Source of the DNA: Crotalaria pallida
Taxonomy: Eukaryota > Streptophyta > Magnoliopsida > Fabales > Fabaceae
Reading direction: 5' to 3'
DNA: 64,000 nt
NCBI GenBank assembly: GCA_037953625.1
Contig: CM075655.1
Coordinates: forward strand, 119,915,001 to 119,979,000
Shown: positions 50,939-62,851 of the stretch, piece after piece
Position numbering within the stretch: position 1 is the stretch's first letter
Layout: each line of letters starts with the position of its first letter
Notes under the pieces: model-generated
Database searches by the model: none
The model's input: the letters and a program-made list of their open reading frames with translations, nothing else
Told to the model about the DNA's origin: nothing
Translations under genes and position numbers: made by a program

Positions 50939-51760
50939 GGATCTGAGGAGAAAGAGGAAGAGTAGTAGGAGAGCACATGGGAAGAGAAAGAAGAAGAAGA
51001 AGAAAAAGTAGAAAGTGGAAAGAGGAATCTCCTGCTACAAGTGTTCATTTTAATTTTATTTGCAGATAAAGAGAGGAAGATGGGAGGTGTGGAGGGTGGT
51101 GGTGGGGGTTGGGGTTACGGAGGAGAGAGGAAGAGGGGAGGGAGGGGTCTGTTTTTTTTTTTAATTTTATTATTTATTTAAATATTTCGTTTGTCACGTG
51201 AGCGTTAACGACAAAATCTAACGGCAGAGATTAAAACCAAAATTTTTTTTAAACTTTTAAGGTTTGAGACCGGTCAAATAAAAAAATAGGGACTAAAATC
51301 TAAACACGATCAATTTTCGGGATAAAAACTTAAATAAGCTTATTGTTATTTATACATTTAACAATTGTAAAAATTTTTTACTTACTTTTCATCTTTTATT
51401 TTCATATATATCACAAAAATCATCCAAAAGTCAAAACTCAAAGCTAAGTTATCACTATTCACTACCCAATTGTAGAACTAACATATTTGCTACTTTATTA
51501 TTCTTTAACGTTATTATTTGAACACTAAATTTATACATCAAAGTTTGATTATAATTTTTCCTATCTTATTTTTCTTTTGTTAATTATTTAAGAAAAAGTG
51601 ATAATTATTGAATAAAAAAAAAAGAATCATCTTTGCTAATTGCTATCCATGAGAAACCATGAGGCAGGTACGGACGTATGGTGCGTATCACGAGCTTTAG
51701 CTAACAGTCAACCCACATCCATAACATACTTGAAAGTTGAGTGCCTAGTATGAAGCTCAT

Positions 51761-51766
51761 CACGTG
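51761..51766. promoter_or_regulatory. G-box upstream of ANS
   Basis: CACGTG about 210 bases upstream of the ANS start codon. Late flavonoid genes are activated by MYB-bHLH-WD40 complexes whose bHLH partner binds such motifs; function here is inferred. Confidence 0.4.
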
Positions 51767-51871
51767 TTAACTTGCCATATTGCAATCATAAGTGCATAAC
51801 AATATAATGTTACTTTATCATATAATGGACTGATAGTTAGAGTTGGACCATATACTACTCTATCATAGTAT

Positions 51872-51880
51872 TATATAAAC
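51872..51880 (+). promoter_or_regulatory. TATA box of ANS
   Basis: TATATAAAC, about 100 bases upstream of the ATG. Confidence 0.55.
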
Positions 51881-51976
51881 CTGACGAACTCATTTGATCT
51901 TCACACTTGAAAGTGAAGTGAAACATTATTTATCCCAGGGTACGTAGTGAGGCGAGACATACATATATAATCAAAC

Positions 51977-53986
51977 ATGGCACCAACGTTAGCAGCACTA
52001 AGAGTTGAAAGCCTAGCCAGCAGTGGCATAAAATCCATTCCAAAAGAATATGTGAGACCAGAAGAAGAGTTAAGCAACATAGGCAACATCTTTGAAGAAG
52101 AGAAGAAGGAAGAAGGGCCTCAAGTTCCAACCATTGACTTAAAAGAAATAGACTCAGAAGATGAAGCAGTCAGAAGCAAGTGCAGAGAGAACCTAAAAAA
52201 AGCAGCAGAGGAATGGGGAGTGATGCATTTGGTTAACCATGGGATCCCAGATGAGCTCATAAATAGGCTCAAGAAAGCTGGTGAAGCATTCTTTGCTCTG
52301 CCTATTGAGGAGAAGGAGAAGTATGCGAATGATCAAGGGTCAGGGAAGATTCAAGGGTATGGAAGCAAGTTGGCCAACAATGCAAGTGGGCAACTTGAGT
52401 GGGAAGATTACTTCTTCCATCTTGCTTTCCCCGAGGATAAGTGTGACTTGGGAATTTGGCCCAAGACTCCCTCTGATTATATGTAAGTACCTCTACCGTT
52501 ATTCTTCATGCTTCTGCTGGATTCCTATTCTCCTTTAAATTTCTTTTAATTTTTTGGTTAAAAAATCCGTCTGGTTGAAACAGCATTTTTCTCTTTTGAT
52601 TAGCTATGGGAAAATTAAAAAACGTTCAAGAAAGGAATTACAAAGAAATAACATTTTTTAAAAAAAAAAATCTATTTTCGTTTTTTTTTTCATTACTATC
52701 AATTATTGCCATGCTATCTTATTTCTTTTTGTTTTAAATTTGTCATCATAATAGTTTTAAAATATTTCATTTGAATTCCTCTTCATTATTTGCCACCTAG
52801 TGTAGGTGCTGACTATAACTTTGTCACGGTTCAAACAGTAGAAATGTATTCCAATTTTGCTACAATTAAAACCATGGCTAAGTACCCATGATAACAAAGA
52901 AGTTGTAACTTAGTCACGGTTTGTTTTCAAACTGTCGCAAAAACTTAAAATCCGTAGCAAAAACCAGTATCTTGACGTGGCTAACAGTTACAATTGCCTT
53001 ATTCACGAATAAATGATATGGTCACAATCCTAGCTACTAATTAGCAAAAAAAAAAAAAAAAAAAAAAAAAATAGAATTATATATTTTGAAGAGCGAGGGT
53101 TAGGCCGCTAATCGCTCCTCCCTAAATCTGTCCCTATTCACAACTACAAATCTATAATAATGTTATAGCGATATATACCTATTTAACATTTGATATAAAA
53201 TATCAACATATATGAGCCATGTCATTCCGATTTTTATCATCTAAATGGATTGCGTTAATAATATCATAGTTGGAAGTAATAATAAGAACTCATCTGAAAT
53301 CGTTTATTACTATAACTCATGCTTGCAGTGAGGTTACTAGCGAGTATGCAAAGCAACTGAGAGGGCTCACAACCAAGATACTAGGGGCCTTGTCTCTTTG
53401 TTTGGGGGTAGAAGAAGGGAGGCTGGAGAAGGAAGTTGGGGGCATGGAAGACCTTTTACTTCAGTTAAAAATCAACTACTACCCAATTTGTCCCCAGCCA
53501 GAGCTAGCTCTTGGAGTTGAAGCCCACACTGATGTAAGTTTACTGACTTTCCTCCTTCACAATATGGTGCCAGGTCTTCAGCTTTTCTATGAGGGCAAAT
53601 GGGTCATAGCAAAATGTGTCCCTGATTCCATTCTCATGCACATTGGTGACACTCTTGAAATCTTGAGCAATGGAAAGTACAAGAGTATTCTTCACAGGGG
53701 ATTGGTGAATAAGGAAAAGGTTAGAATATCTTGGGCAGTGTTCTGTGAACCCCCTAAGGAGAAGATTGTCCTGAAGCCGCTTCCAGAGCTTGTAACTGAG
53801 GCTGAACCAGCACTGTTTCCTCCACGTACTTTTGCTCAGCATATTCAGCACAAAATATTCAAGAAGGCCGAGGAGGAAGAGTCAAAAGCTATTCAGCGTC
53901 CACAAACTAGTCAGGAAGAGTCAAAAACTATTCAAGATACACAAACTGCTATTAAGGAAAAGTCAGCAAAATGTGTAACGGAATGA
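51977..53986 (+). CDS. ANS: Anthocyanidin synthase (leucoanthocyanidin dioxygenase)
   Basis: Fe(II)/2-oxoglutarate dioxygenase converting leucoanthocyanidins to anthocyanidins, the step before anthocyanin glycosylation or epicatechin formation. Exons 51977-52482 and 53329-53986 (846-bp intron) give 387 aa. Iron ligands are His235, Asp237 and His291; Arg301-x-Ser303 binds 2-oxoglutarate. Residues matching the Arabidopsis active site are all present: Tyr145, Phe147, Lys216, Phe307 and Glu309, a constant +3 offset from the Arabidopsis numbering. The N-terminal DIOX_N domain includes EEWGVMHLVNHGI. The family is usually about 350-360 aa. Here the C-terminus continues past KIFKKAEEE with about 30 extra polar residues containing a near-repeat (EESKAIQ, EESKTIQ). 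Small departures such as DVSLLTF for the usual DVSALTF do not touch catalytic residues. It appears functional. Confidence 0.95.
53046..53071. repeat. Poly(A) tract in the ANS intron
   Basis: An A tract of roughly 26 bases preceded by AATTAGC. It may be the tail of an old retroposon within the intron; nothing else identifies one. Confidence 0.6.
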
Positions 53987-55526
53987 AGAGAAATTTTTGT
54001 ATGGTGCAGAACTACGTGATTCTGGCCAACGGGCAAAGACAACATGTTGCCTATGGTCTCTCACTACCTATGTGTCAGGTTGTTATTGGCTAGAATCACG
54101 TGATCTACTGCTATATAATAATAATTCCTACAAAATGAAATGCGTCTTCGTGTATGTTAGTTGTATCCAAATTTTATATGTTGTTGCACAATAAATTGTA
54201 CACCATCTTATTTATATGGTTCTGGTTCCATACCAATAATAACAATATGATATCTATGAACGGATGTTACGTTCATAATTGCTAGATGTCATGTTACTAT
54301 TGGCAAGGGCTTCATGCAATAATCTCCCCATCTATATATAAGTATGAAAGCGACTTAAATTTGTTTGACTCTTTTGGGTAATTGGTTGTTTTATTGTTTT
54401 TTTTAAAAGAACATTGATATTCATGTTTCTACATTTTATTTTGAGTAACCCTGTGTTTCATGACAATCCAAATTAACTTGAAGCTTTCTCTTTTGAAGTA
54501 TAGTCCTTCACCAAGTAAGAATTCTTAGCTATCTATTGCAAAAGTGTGATAATAAACAAATTTTGTAAATTTTTCTAGCACTTGACATATGGCTGCTTGA
54601 GATTCTTTCTTGCTAATTAAAACTTAGTGGTTGCTTAGATAACCAATTGAATCCTCGAAGGTATCATGATATCCACCAAAAAATATTCAGTTTACAACTT
54701 CTGAAATTTGGGCATTATATCTTGGATGAGAAATGCCCAAGTTTCACTCAGTCGGTAAGGAACTAAGGATTAAGGCTGCATAGAAAGTGACGTATATCTT
54801 TATCCCAACCTACATATTTATTCTCCCATTCTATCTTATTAACGGAGCTTAGCCATAATCAATCCAGACAAATGCAAGCTATGACAAAATTCATTGTTTC
54901 TGCCTTTCTGGCATGAGGCAAAAACTAATTTATCTAGAGATCATCAACTTGGTTGACCAAAACAAGACCCAAGACCAACTCGGTCATAACTCATAATCAA
55001 TCTTGTGAAATGTATACATAGACAATTTCATTGTTCCTGCCTTTTTGGCATGAGACCAGAACTCATTTATCTTTCTAAAAATTACCCCTTCTAGACATTA
55101 GCTAATAACATCAACTATACATGTGATTACTAGGCATATGAGTACCAATTATATCTATAATCAATTAACTGTTAGTTAGGTCAAAAGTTTTTTAGTTAGT
55201 TAGGTGAGTAATTCGGTTATGCAGTGGCAGGGTATAGAAACAGATATGTACTCTTTATTTTCAGTGTGATGCATTTCTTCAATAAAATAAAAACATTCAA
55301 TACTAATATCATCAACATGGTTGAAGAAAACAGGCTTAAATTCGTTTTGCCTTGACCAACAATACATTTCATGATACAATTGAGATTTTAAACAACACAA
55401 AAAAGAACCTTATTACAGGTGGCCTAAGCTCCGAAATGGAATTTCTTGCTCGGAGACTTTTGGTTCCTATTTTATTCATGACTTAATAATGACATTCTCA
55501 CATTCTCTAAGAGTAGTCCCTAATTT
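53987..55526. other. Convergent spacer between ANS and subtilase
   Basis: Holds the 3' untranslated regions of two convergent genes plus AT-rich filler. The 54890-55075 stretch repeats TTCATTGTTTCTGCCTTTCTGGCATGAG-like sequence twice about 130 bp apart. No gene seen. Confidence 0.6.
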
Positions 55527-57958
55527 TCAGTTGAAGGTGACAGCTATTGGGATGCGAACAGAGTATGTTCCAGACACCCATTTGATAGATCCCTGAGCAA
55601 ACCTGTGATTGCCTCTGAATGCTTTGTCTTCGGGTATAAACCCAACCGAGTATGTAACCTTCTGATTCACCTCTGTAAACGTAATCTCAGACGGAGTTAC
55701 ACTAATAGCTACTCCCAAAGGCACATCAATTACCACCTTGTATGTTAAGTTTGAGGGTCCAACATTTGTGAGTGTTCTGGTGTATGTCTGTGAAGTAGAC
55801 CCCAACTTAATAGAAAATGATGGATAATTGAGCTGTGCTTCCGGTATGCTCTTTATCTCGGAACATTTCACTTTTTGTTGCTCAATTAGTCCAACTTGCG
55901 CGTCTGTGTAACCCAAACCACATAAATAAGGAATGTACTCATTTTGTTCAATATCATAAATAAGCCCCGGATCGTTCGCTTTGGAAGGGTTGATATGTCC
56001 GGCACCGGTTGCAAATACATCAGCTGGTTGATGCCTTTGGTCTAATATAGGGCCTCCGCCAAGATTCAGTGTATCAGCAGTGGTCATTATGGCTGATTTT
56101 ATAGCAGCTGGGGACCAATCTGGATGAGAGTTTTTCAGCAGCGCAGCTATGCCACTGAGATGAGGACAAGACATTGATGTACCTGAGAGAGTTCCATTAT
56201 TTGAACATCAGAATTCGAAATAAAGTCTGTCTAGCAACAAATGAAACAATATCTACCTCTCGCTTAATTTTTATCTTTTCTGTATACATATACGTCAGAA
56301 GTATATCACAAATCAAAGAAACAACAAATGTTACCGAATCTATGATGTACGAAAAACATTATTGTACCTGAAATCATGTTAAATGGTGGTAGATGGTTGT
56401 CCACTGATACAGGCCATGCAGCTAGAATGTTCATTCCTGGTCCAATTATGTCTGGTTTCAGAATTCCAGGGCTTGCGAGACTCGGACCTCTAGAAGAAAA
56501 TGAAGTAACAGCAGGAGCAAGTGGATCTCCTATAGCAGTTCCGTGGAATAAGATTGATGCTGTTGGTTCTAAAATTGAGTTTATGTAATTTTTGATGGCT
56601 AACCCTGCAGCATGACTTACATGTACAGTAGGAAGAACATGAGTGTCAGCGAAGGGATTATACTCTTCAATTGCACTGTTCATGAGGATCATGCCCACAC
56701 CACCAGCATTTAGAACTTCTTTTCCTTTGGCAACTCTACCAATGCCTTCGCCTAACTCGCACAACACCACCTTTCCTTTTACATGCTCCTTCTTTAAGGA
56801 CCCAGGAGCACAAAAGGCCGAGGACTGGTTTTCATTCGAACCTGCATACACAAGTGGCAATGACAAAGGTTCGAACCCCAGCGGTTGGAATGCTGATTCA
56901 CCATCGAATTGTTCTCCATTGCCGAGTCTGGCAGTTGCTCTTATTTTTCTATCGGTGGTGCTGGCACCGACAGTGAGAATCCATGGAGCCTCATTAGACA
57001 ATGTACCATGGAAAGGACCTTCATTACCAGCAGAACAACTAACAAAAATTCCCTTTTTGATTGCATTGTATGCACCAAGTGCAATGTTATCTGCAAAGAA
57101 AGGAGTAGAGGATCCTCCGAGAGACAGAGAAAGTATATCCACACCATCTGCAATTGCAGTGTCCATAGCAGCTAATATTGCACTTTCAGGACAACCATGA
57201 ATTCCACATACCTTGTAAATTGCCAAGTGTGCATCAGGTGCCATTCCAGCTGCTGTTCCCTTAGCATTGCCAAAGATACTAGCATCGTTTACGAATCTTC
57301 CGGCGGCCGTGCTTGCAGTGTGAGTGCCATGACCAAAATCATCAAATGGTGAGGTTGATTCTTTCAAAAAGTTCCTTGCACCAATGAGCTTGTTGTTACA
57401 AGTCCTCTTCCCTGTGAACTCGCAGTAGCCGTTCCATTTTGATGGTGGATATTCTATTCCTTCACCAGAAAAGGAAGGGTGTGAAGGGTTTATACCTGTG
57501 TCGAGAATTCCAATGATGATGCCTCTACCGATATCGGAATCTTTCCACAATCCTAGTCCTTGTTGCAGCCCCAAGAAGCTTGGAGTATGAGTTGTGTGTA
57601 AAGAATATATCTTTTCAGGTGTAGCTGAGACAATCTCATCTTTCTCTGCTAGTGCTTTGGCTTCTTCTGCAGTCAACTTCACAGCAAATCCAGCTACCAC
57701 ATTGCTGTATGTGAAAACAACGCGCTGATTGTTCGGAGTTTTTGCACTCTCTGGCAGAAGTGAGCTGTACCAGCTATGCAAATTCTCAGAGTCTTGAGAC
57801 TTTTTAACATGGACAATGTAAGTCAATAATTCTGGTTCTTCTTTTGCCTCATCATTTGCAGCTAAGAATTGTAGTCCATGTTGAGCTGAAGTTTGACAAA
57901 CACATAGCATGGAAATGAGACCAATAAACAATGCAAGTTGCATATTGGTTATAGACAT
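55527..57958 (-). CDS. Subtilisin-like serine protease (plant SBT1 type)
   Basis: Secreted apoplastic S8A protease. Exons 57958-56368 and 56182-55527 join in frame to 748 aa, full length. Order: signal peptide (about 1-25); I9 inhibitor prodomain (about 46-121), with likely autocleavage before TTHTPSFLGL; catalytic domain with Asp153 (ILDTG), His210 (GHGTH), oxyanion Asn312 (AGNEGP) and Ser533 (GTSMSCPH); PA domain (about 365-470); and a fibronectin III-like tail ending PIAVTFN. The single intron splits the codon just before the catalytic GTSMSC block. A relative 5.5 kb away in the same orientation makes this a tandem cluster. Legume clusters of this type include symbiosis-induced members, but nothing here shows which role this one has. 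Confidence 0.96.
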
Positions 57959-58029
57959 GGTTGCAGAAGAAACAGAAGATTTAATTGTTGGTTGGTTTTC
58001 TGATTGCTAGTAACCGTTATGCCATGAAG

Positions 58030-58037
58030 TTTATATA
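58030..58037 (-). promoter_or_regulatory. TATA box of the subtilase
   Basis: TATATAAA on the minus strand about 75 bases upstream of the start codon. Confidence 0.55.
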
Positions 58038-58456
58038 GAGAGGGACTGAAGAGCCAGAGAAGCAGCATGGTTGTTAACGATTGCTACCTTTTTTTGTCTG
58101 AATATTAGTCATTGGAATGGACGATGTACATATACTACTTATTACTCTACATGAGCTGGTTAATTAGAAACAAATAATAGAATCCATTGACCATTATGGA
58201 TGTTGCATGGTTATGACCGCTAGCGCACCTATTGGTTTTGTCTGGCCGCCACTCTTGGATTCTTGGTGACACAACAATGCTTTCAAATTAGACTAGATTA
58301 TGCTCTACTCTACTACCAGATATGCTCGGCATTAGAACAAGCTCACAACAACTGATTATTTGCATATCGAAATCATGGACTATATGTATCACTAATAGGG
58401 TTTTGTTACAAATTACTTATAGGACAATGGTCAAAAAACATTAAAATATTAAATAA

Positions 58457-58950
58457 GGCTTATTTACGTATGTAGTCCCTGAAAGTTGAGAATATTTTAG
58501 TTTTGGTCACCGGAAGTTTTGTTGATTTTGACTCCTTGATTGTTTTGAAAGTTTGATTTTAGCCCATGTCGTTAGGAAAAATCCGTTAATTGCTTATATG
58601 GTTAACGAAATGTCACATCCGCATACACGTGAGTTAGGATGACGTGGATGATATGGACCCGCATGAGCAAAAAGGCCAAAGCCCAACCCAAATATGTTTG
58701 TGGATTGGGCCTTGACCTTTTTGTTATGCGTGTCCGGATCATCCACGTCATTCTATCATTAACACGCAATACATACACACGTGTATGCTGATGTGGCGTT
58801 TCCTTAGCTCCATCAATTAAGGGATTTTTTCTAACGGCGAGACTAAAACCAAAAATTCAAACAATTAAGAATGAGTTAAGGTCAAAAAAACTTCTAAGAG
58901 CCAAAACCAAAATACACCCAACTTTCAGGGATTAAAAACATAAATAAGTC
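58457..58950. mobile_element. Foldback (MULE-like) element
   Basis: About 494 bp that is nearly one long palindrome: arms of about 235 bp from GGCTTATTTACGTATGTAGT (reversed right GACTTATTTATGTTTTTAAT) to a centre near AAAGGCCAAAGCCCAA / TTGGGCCTTGACCTTT. No coding region. Target duplication not clear. Confidence 0.7.
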
Positions 58951-59486
58951 TAAAATCAATATCGGAAATTTTTAAAATTGACTTTTGATCTATTAAATTC
59001 ATTCATTTCTAGATAATTTTAACATTTTCAGTTACTTGAACATTGTTCTCACTTCTCATGGCAATGTTATTTCCCCAATGAGCAAAAGGGCCAAAGACCA
59101 ACCCAAATATGTTTGTGGATTGGGCCTTGGCCCTTTTGTTTTTGCGTGTCCGGATCATCCACGTCATTCTACCAGTAACACGCAATACTTACACATGTGT
59201 ATGTTGACGTGACATTTTGTCAGCCCCATCAATTAACAGATTTTTTCTAACGGCGAGACTAAAACCAAAAATTCAAAACAATTAAGGATGAATCCAGGTC
59301 AAAGAAACTTCTAAGGGCCAAAACCAAAATACCCCCAACTTTCAGGAACTAAAAACATAAATAAGTCTAAAATCAATATCGGAAATTTTTAAAATTGACT
59401 TTTGATCTATTAAATTCATTCATTTCTAGATAATTTTAACATTTTTAGTTACTTGAACACTGTTCTCATGGCAATGAATAACAATG
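58663..59486. repeat. Tandem segmental duplication, about 415-bp unit x2
   Basis: Copy 1 (58663-59077) and copy 2 (59078 to about 59486) both start ATGAGCAAAA(A/G)GGCCAAAG. Both run through the right half of the foldback element into the same 3' flank (AAAATCAATATCGGAAATTT). Copies differ at scattered bases and small gaps. Confidence 0.85.
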
Positions 59487-60002
59487 TATTTACTTCACAA
59501 AAAATGTCTAAGTTAATTTTGTATCAAATTACTATCTACCTAGCCCATCTTGCGTATAGTAGAGCCCTGATTTATTTTTCCTAAAATTCCTCGAGTCAAA
59601 AATGCCAGAGTTTTTGCTTCATACACGTTCATGAGCACCATTATGTGGATTTGGACATGTAGTCGTACATGTACTAAGTAGCGAATTGCATGCTTATTTT
59701 TTCTATGTGTTTTTTTAACCTTAGCCTTTTAGGATGAATAATTCAAAATGATTAAAATGTCTTGAAAAAATAAAAACATAAATTCTTTGATTTATTAAAT
59801 GTATCATTTTTAAGAATTTTTAACCACGCTTTAGGGTGCTTATCCTCAACCCTTAGGACTGAGGTTAAAAAAACTTTTTTCTTTTTATTAAGTATATGGA
59901 ATCAATTTTAGCCATCAAAATAAGTGAATGGGTATTAGTCATCTAATTATAAAGTGTGAGATATAATATGCGTAGAAACATGATGGGTTAATTATTATTT
60001 AG

Positions 60003-60679
60003 TTGAGGAATCCTAATTTGAGGAGAGAGAGGCTCGGCCTTCTCTCTTCCTTAGTCTTCTTCTCTTCTCTTTTCCGTTTTCCTCTCTTCTGCGATAGCGG
60101 TAGAAGGGGAGGGATCCTCCCTCCCATTCCTTTGGTTGGTATGTGAGTTTTTTTCTCTCCCAGTTATATCTGGGTTAAATAAATAAATCTTGTCTTTGTG
60201 CAAATGGTGTGATTTTTCTTGTCCCAGTTTCATATGGGTTTTGTTTTTGTGTGTTTGAGTGTGGGAAGACTTTTTGTTTGTCTAGATCCGATGACCTTCC
60301 TATCTTCTTCAATAACTAGAAGACTGATATTCGGGACAGCTTTTCCCTTCCAGATCTCTGTCTTCTCCTCTGTCCAGTGGCTCTACCTCCTCAGATCTGA
60401 GATTCTTTGTCACTGAACTGGTGCTTACTTCCGGCATTGATGAGATAGTTATCTTCGAAACAATCTTCGAAACAAAGGCTGTTGAATCTCTTGTTTGAGT
60501 TCGAAGCTGGATGTTGATGATGATCCTGATCCACAAAGAGTTTGCTGTTATGGCTGAGTATCTAGTCTTTTTTAACAATTTTTAATGTATGGAAAATATG
60601 TGCTTTGTTATTGTATAGTTGGATCTACTTGTACTATTTTCTGTTATGAAATGAATTACATATTTTCCTTTAAAAAAAA
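60003..60679 (+). repeat. Polyadenylated retroposon copy 1
   Basis: Starts in a CT-rich segment, includes CCAGATCTCTGTCTTCTCC and CTCAGATCTGAGATTCTTTG, and ends ATTTTCCTTT followed by nine As. A diverged sister copy lies at 60940-61429 in the same orientation. Open frames across it are short. It may be a truncated LINE or a processed transcript; I cannot tell which. Confidence 0.5.
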
Positions 60680-60939
60680 ATTAACTATTGATACAATAAA
60701 ATTATTTAATTTAGGGTTGTGATCCTTAATCAAAACAAATCTCTGTTTTTTTTACTGTGACAATCCATCAATTTTCAAAAATTTAGGCATGTTTCAGCCA
60801 TTAATCATTTTTCCAATTTTTGTCTAGGCGTGATAGATTCATATGGGTTTATGAATTAAAATCCATCAACAAGCTAATATTTTTTTAGTCTTACATTTTA
60901 GTATAAAGGTGTTCCCTCAAGTATTTTGAGATCTGTCCC

Positions 60940-61429
60940 TCTCCTTCCTTTGAAAAAGGATGTGAGTTTATTTTCTCCTAATTTTTTGGGTTTTATCTTG
61001 CCTTTGTCCAAGCTATTTTTGTTTTGTGTGTTTCTAGTGGAGGGATGTCTCTAGATAGTTTCTACTTTCCAGATCTGATGGATATCCTCTTTCCTCCAAT
61101 AATTGGAAGGCTACTCGTCGAGACAGATCTCCTTTTGCTGACTGTTAATTTGACTACCGTCCAGCGGCTCTCTCGTTTTAGATCTGAGATTTCTTGCCGT
61201 CGAACTGAGCTTAGTCCCTGCATCAATGAGATTGTTATTTTGGTATTAAAGGCTATTGAATCTCCTGTTAGAGTCGGGTTTTGTCAGTTACTGATGATCC
61301 ATGTTCACATAGAAGAGTACGTTATTGCGGTGTATTTTGTTTTCCCTTTAATTATTATTAGTGTTGCGAAATTTCTTGTTGTACTGTTTATGATCTATGA
61401 ATAAAATACACATTTTCCCTTAAAAAAAA
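60940..61429 (+). repeat. Polyadenylated retroposon copy 2
   Basis: Same order of motifs as copy 1 (AGATCTGA, GTCCAGCGGCTC, AGATCTGAGATTTCTTG) and a similar A-tailed end (TTTTCCCTTAAAAAAAA). Substantially diverged. It contains a 126-codon open frame (61024-61404) with no domain I recognise. Confidence 0.5.
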
Positions 61430-61573
61430 GTATTTTCGTTTTATATGTAATTTTGTTTTAACCTTTTAATTTTGTTTAAAAAAGTATTGTTGTTTTAAGA
61501 TTCTAAAGCTTGGTTAATTTTTTTTCCAATTCAGTTCTCATTAATTAATCATTGTATTAGTTATAATTTTGCT

Positions 61574-62726
61574 TCTCAACATATTATAAAATAGGAGAAG
61601 TTGAGGGCATTTTTGTCATTTTCATTTTCCCTCCTTCATCCTTGCTTTTTCCTCCAAATTTGTTTGATCGTGCATCGCACGGAAATAAATATTTATCTTA
61701 AGTTATTTTTAGTAAATTTTTATTAGTACAATTTGGATTACACATAAATATAAAAATTATTCGAAAACATACAATTTGCATTTCGATATTAATACAATTT
61801 GCACGGGTTATTAATGATCTTTTCAAAAGGAAATAATTTGAATCAAATATTGACATAAAAAATATATAATGCCTAAACGACCCGTCATATGATAATTAAC
61901 CAGAAAAAAAAACGAATATAATGTTGTAATTTCAGAAATTCTAATACAAACAAGTCATAATATAGGCAAATTGGTATTAAACATTTAAACAGAGTATCAT
62001 TATGAATAATAAATTTTGGGTACAACGGAAAAAAACGGATATATAAGTATTAAAGATGAGCTATAATTTGATATAATGATTTAGCTTAATACAATCAAAT
62101 ATTTACTCAGTCATGAATTCAAATTTAAAAAAATCCAAAAATTTATACAATATGTTGGAATTTAAATTGTGAAAAATAATGATGCGTTATTTTATACTTT
62201 AGACAATATACTTATTTACAATTATGAAGTTCTAATACAAACAAGTAATTTGAAAGTTCGAATCCTATAAACACGAATTAATTAAAAGTGTGAAAACATG
62301 TCTTATATTTTGGGACAGATGTAATAATAATAATAATGATGATGATGATGATATATGGTAAAAAAAATAGCTGCATTTGGACTTGCAAAACGAATTACTA
62401 ACAAAATGCATTTGGAATGATGAATTAAATAAAACAAAAATCAAAATGAGTTGGATTTTTTTTAATATAAGAAATTATGTTGTTAATTAAAATTAGAAAT
62501 CTCATAATTGATATATTATTAGTTAATTTTTATTAATGAAAAAGTTGGTAGCTGAAACTAGATTCAAAAGTTATGTTTATGACTATTCATTTCTAAATAC
62601 ATGTAAATCATTTTTATAAAAAGTTCATATTAACTTATTATTTAAAAATACATATTTTCAAAATCTATAATCAATTTTTTTTAAAAAAAAAATTAAACCC
62701 GTGCGATGCACGGGTAAAATTACTAG
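61574..62726 (+). mobile_element. Helitron-like non-autonomous element
   Basis: The 3' end is diagnostic: hairpin CCCGTGC-GAT-GCACGGG (62698-62714), then a short spacer and CTAG (62723-62726) followed by T. The 5' end is proposed at TCTCAACATATTATAAAATA (61574), which fits plant Helitron starts but lacks the expected preceding A. An inverted copy of the hairpin core, CGTGCATCGCACGG, lies at 61669-61682 near the 5' end. No Rep/helicase. Confidence 0.55.
62322..62352. repeat. (TAA)n(TGA)n microsatellite
   Basis: Short compound trinucleotide repeat inside the Helitron-like element. Confidence 0.85.
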
Positions 62727-62851
62727 TTTCTCTTAACTCCAACATTTAAAATAAGGATGTTTTAGTTAAATATAATAAAATTTTACTTCTATTAATAAAT
62801 TCTTAATCTTTACGCATCAAATTTGAACGGTAATAATCAATAGCATAATTA

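Larger units (their letters stand above)
50213..51340. mobile_element. Pack-MULE-like element carrying an EF-Tu fragment
   Basis: 1,128 bp with inverted arms of about 270 bp that run from the T-rich ends (GGTTTATTTAAG; reversed right AGCTTATTTAAG) through TTTGACCG and ACGTGACAAACGAAATATT into CT/GA-rich tracts. Flanking 9-mers CAGTGTTAT (50204-50212) and TATTGTTAT (51341-51349) agree at 7 of 9. The interior holds a captured EF-Tu coding piece on the minus strand, itself broken by a 171-bp insert. No transposase; the capture is what defines a Pack-MULE. Confidence 0.7.

Noticed and set aside
56643..57200. 185-residue plus-strand frame
   Set aside because: Exact antisense shadow of subtilase exon 1; no independent signals.
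61024..61404. 126-residue plus-strand frame
   Set aside because: Lies in a decayed retroposon copy whose sister copy is not open in the same frame; no domain.
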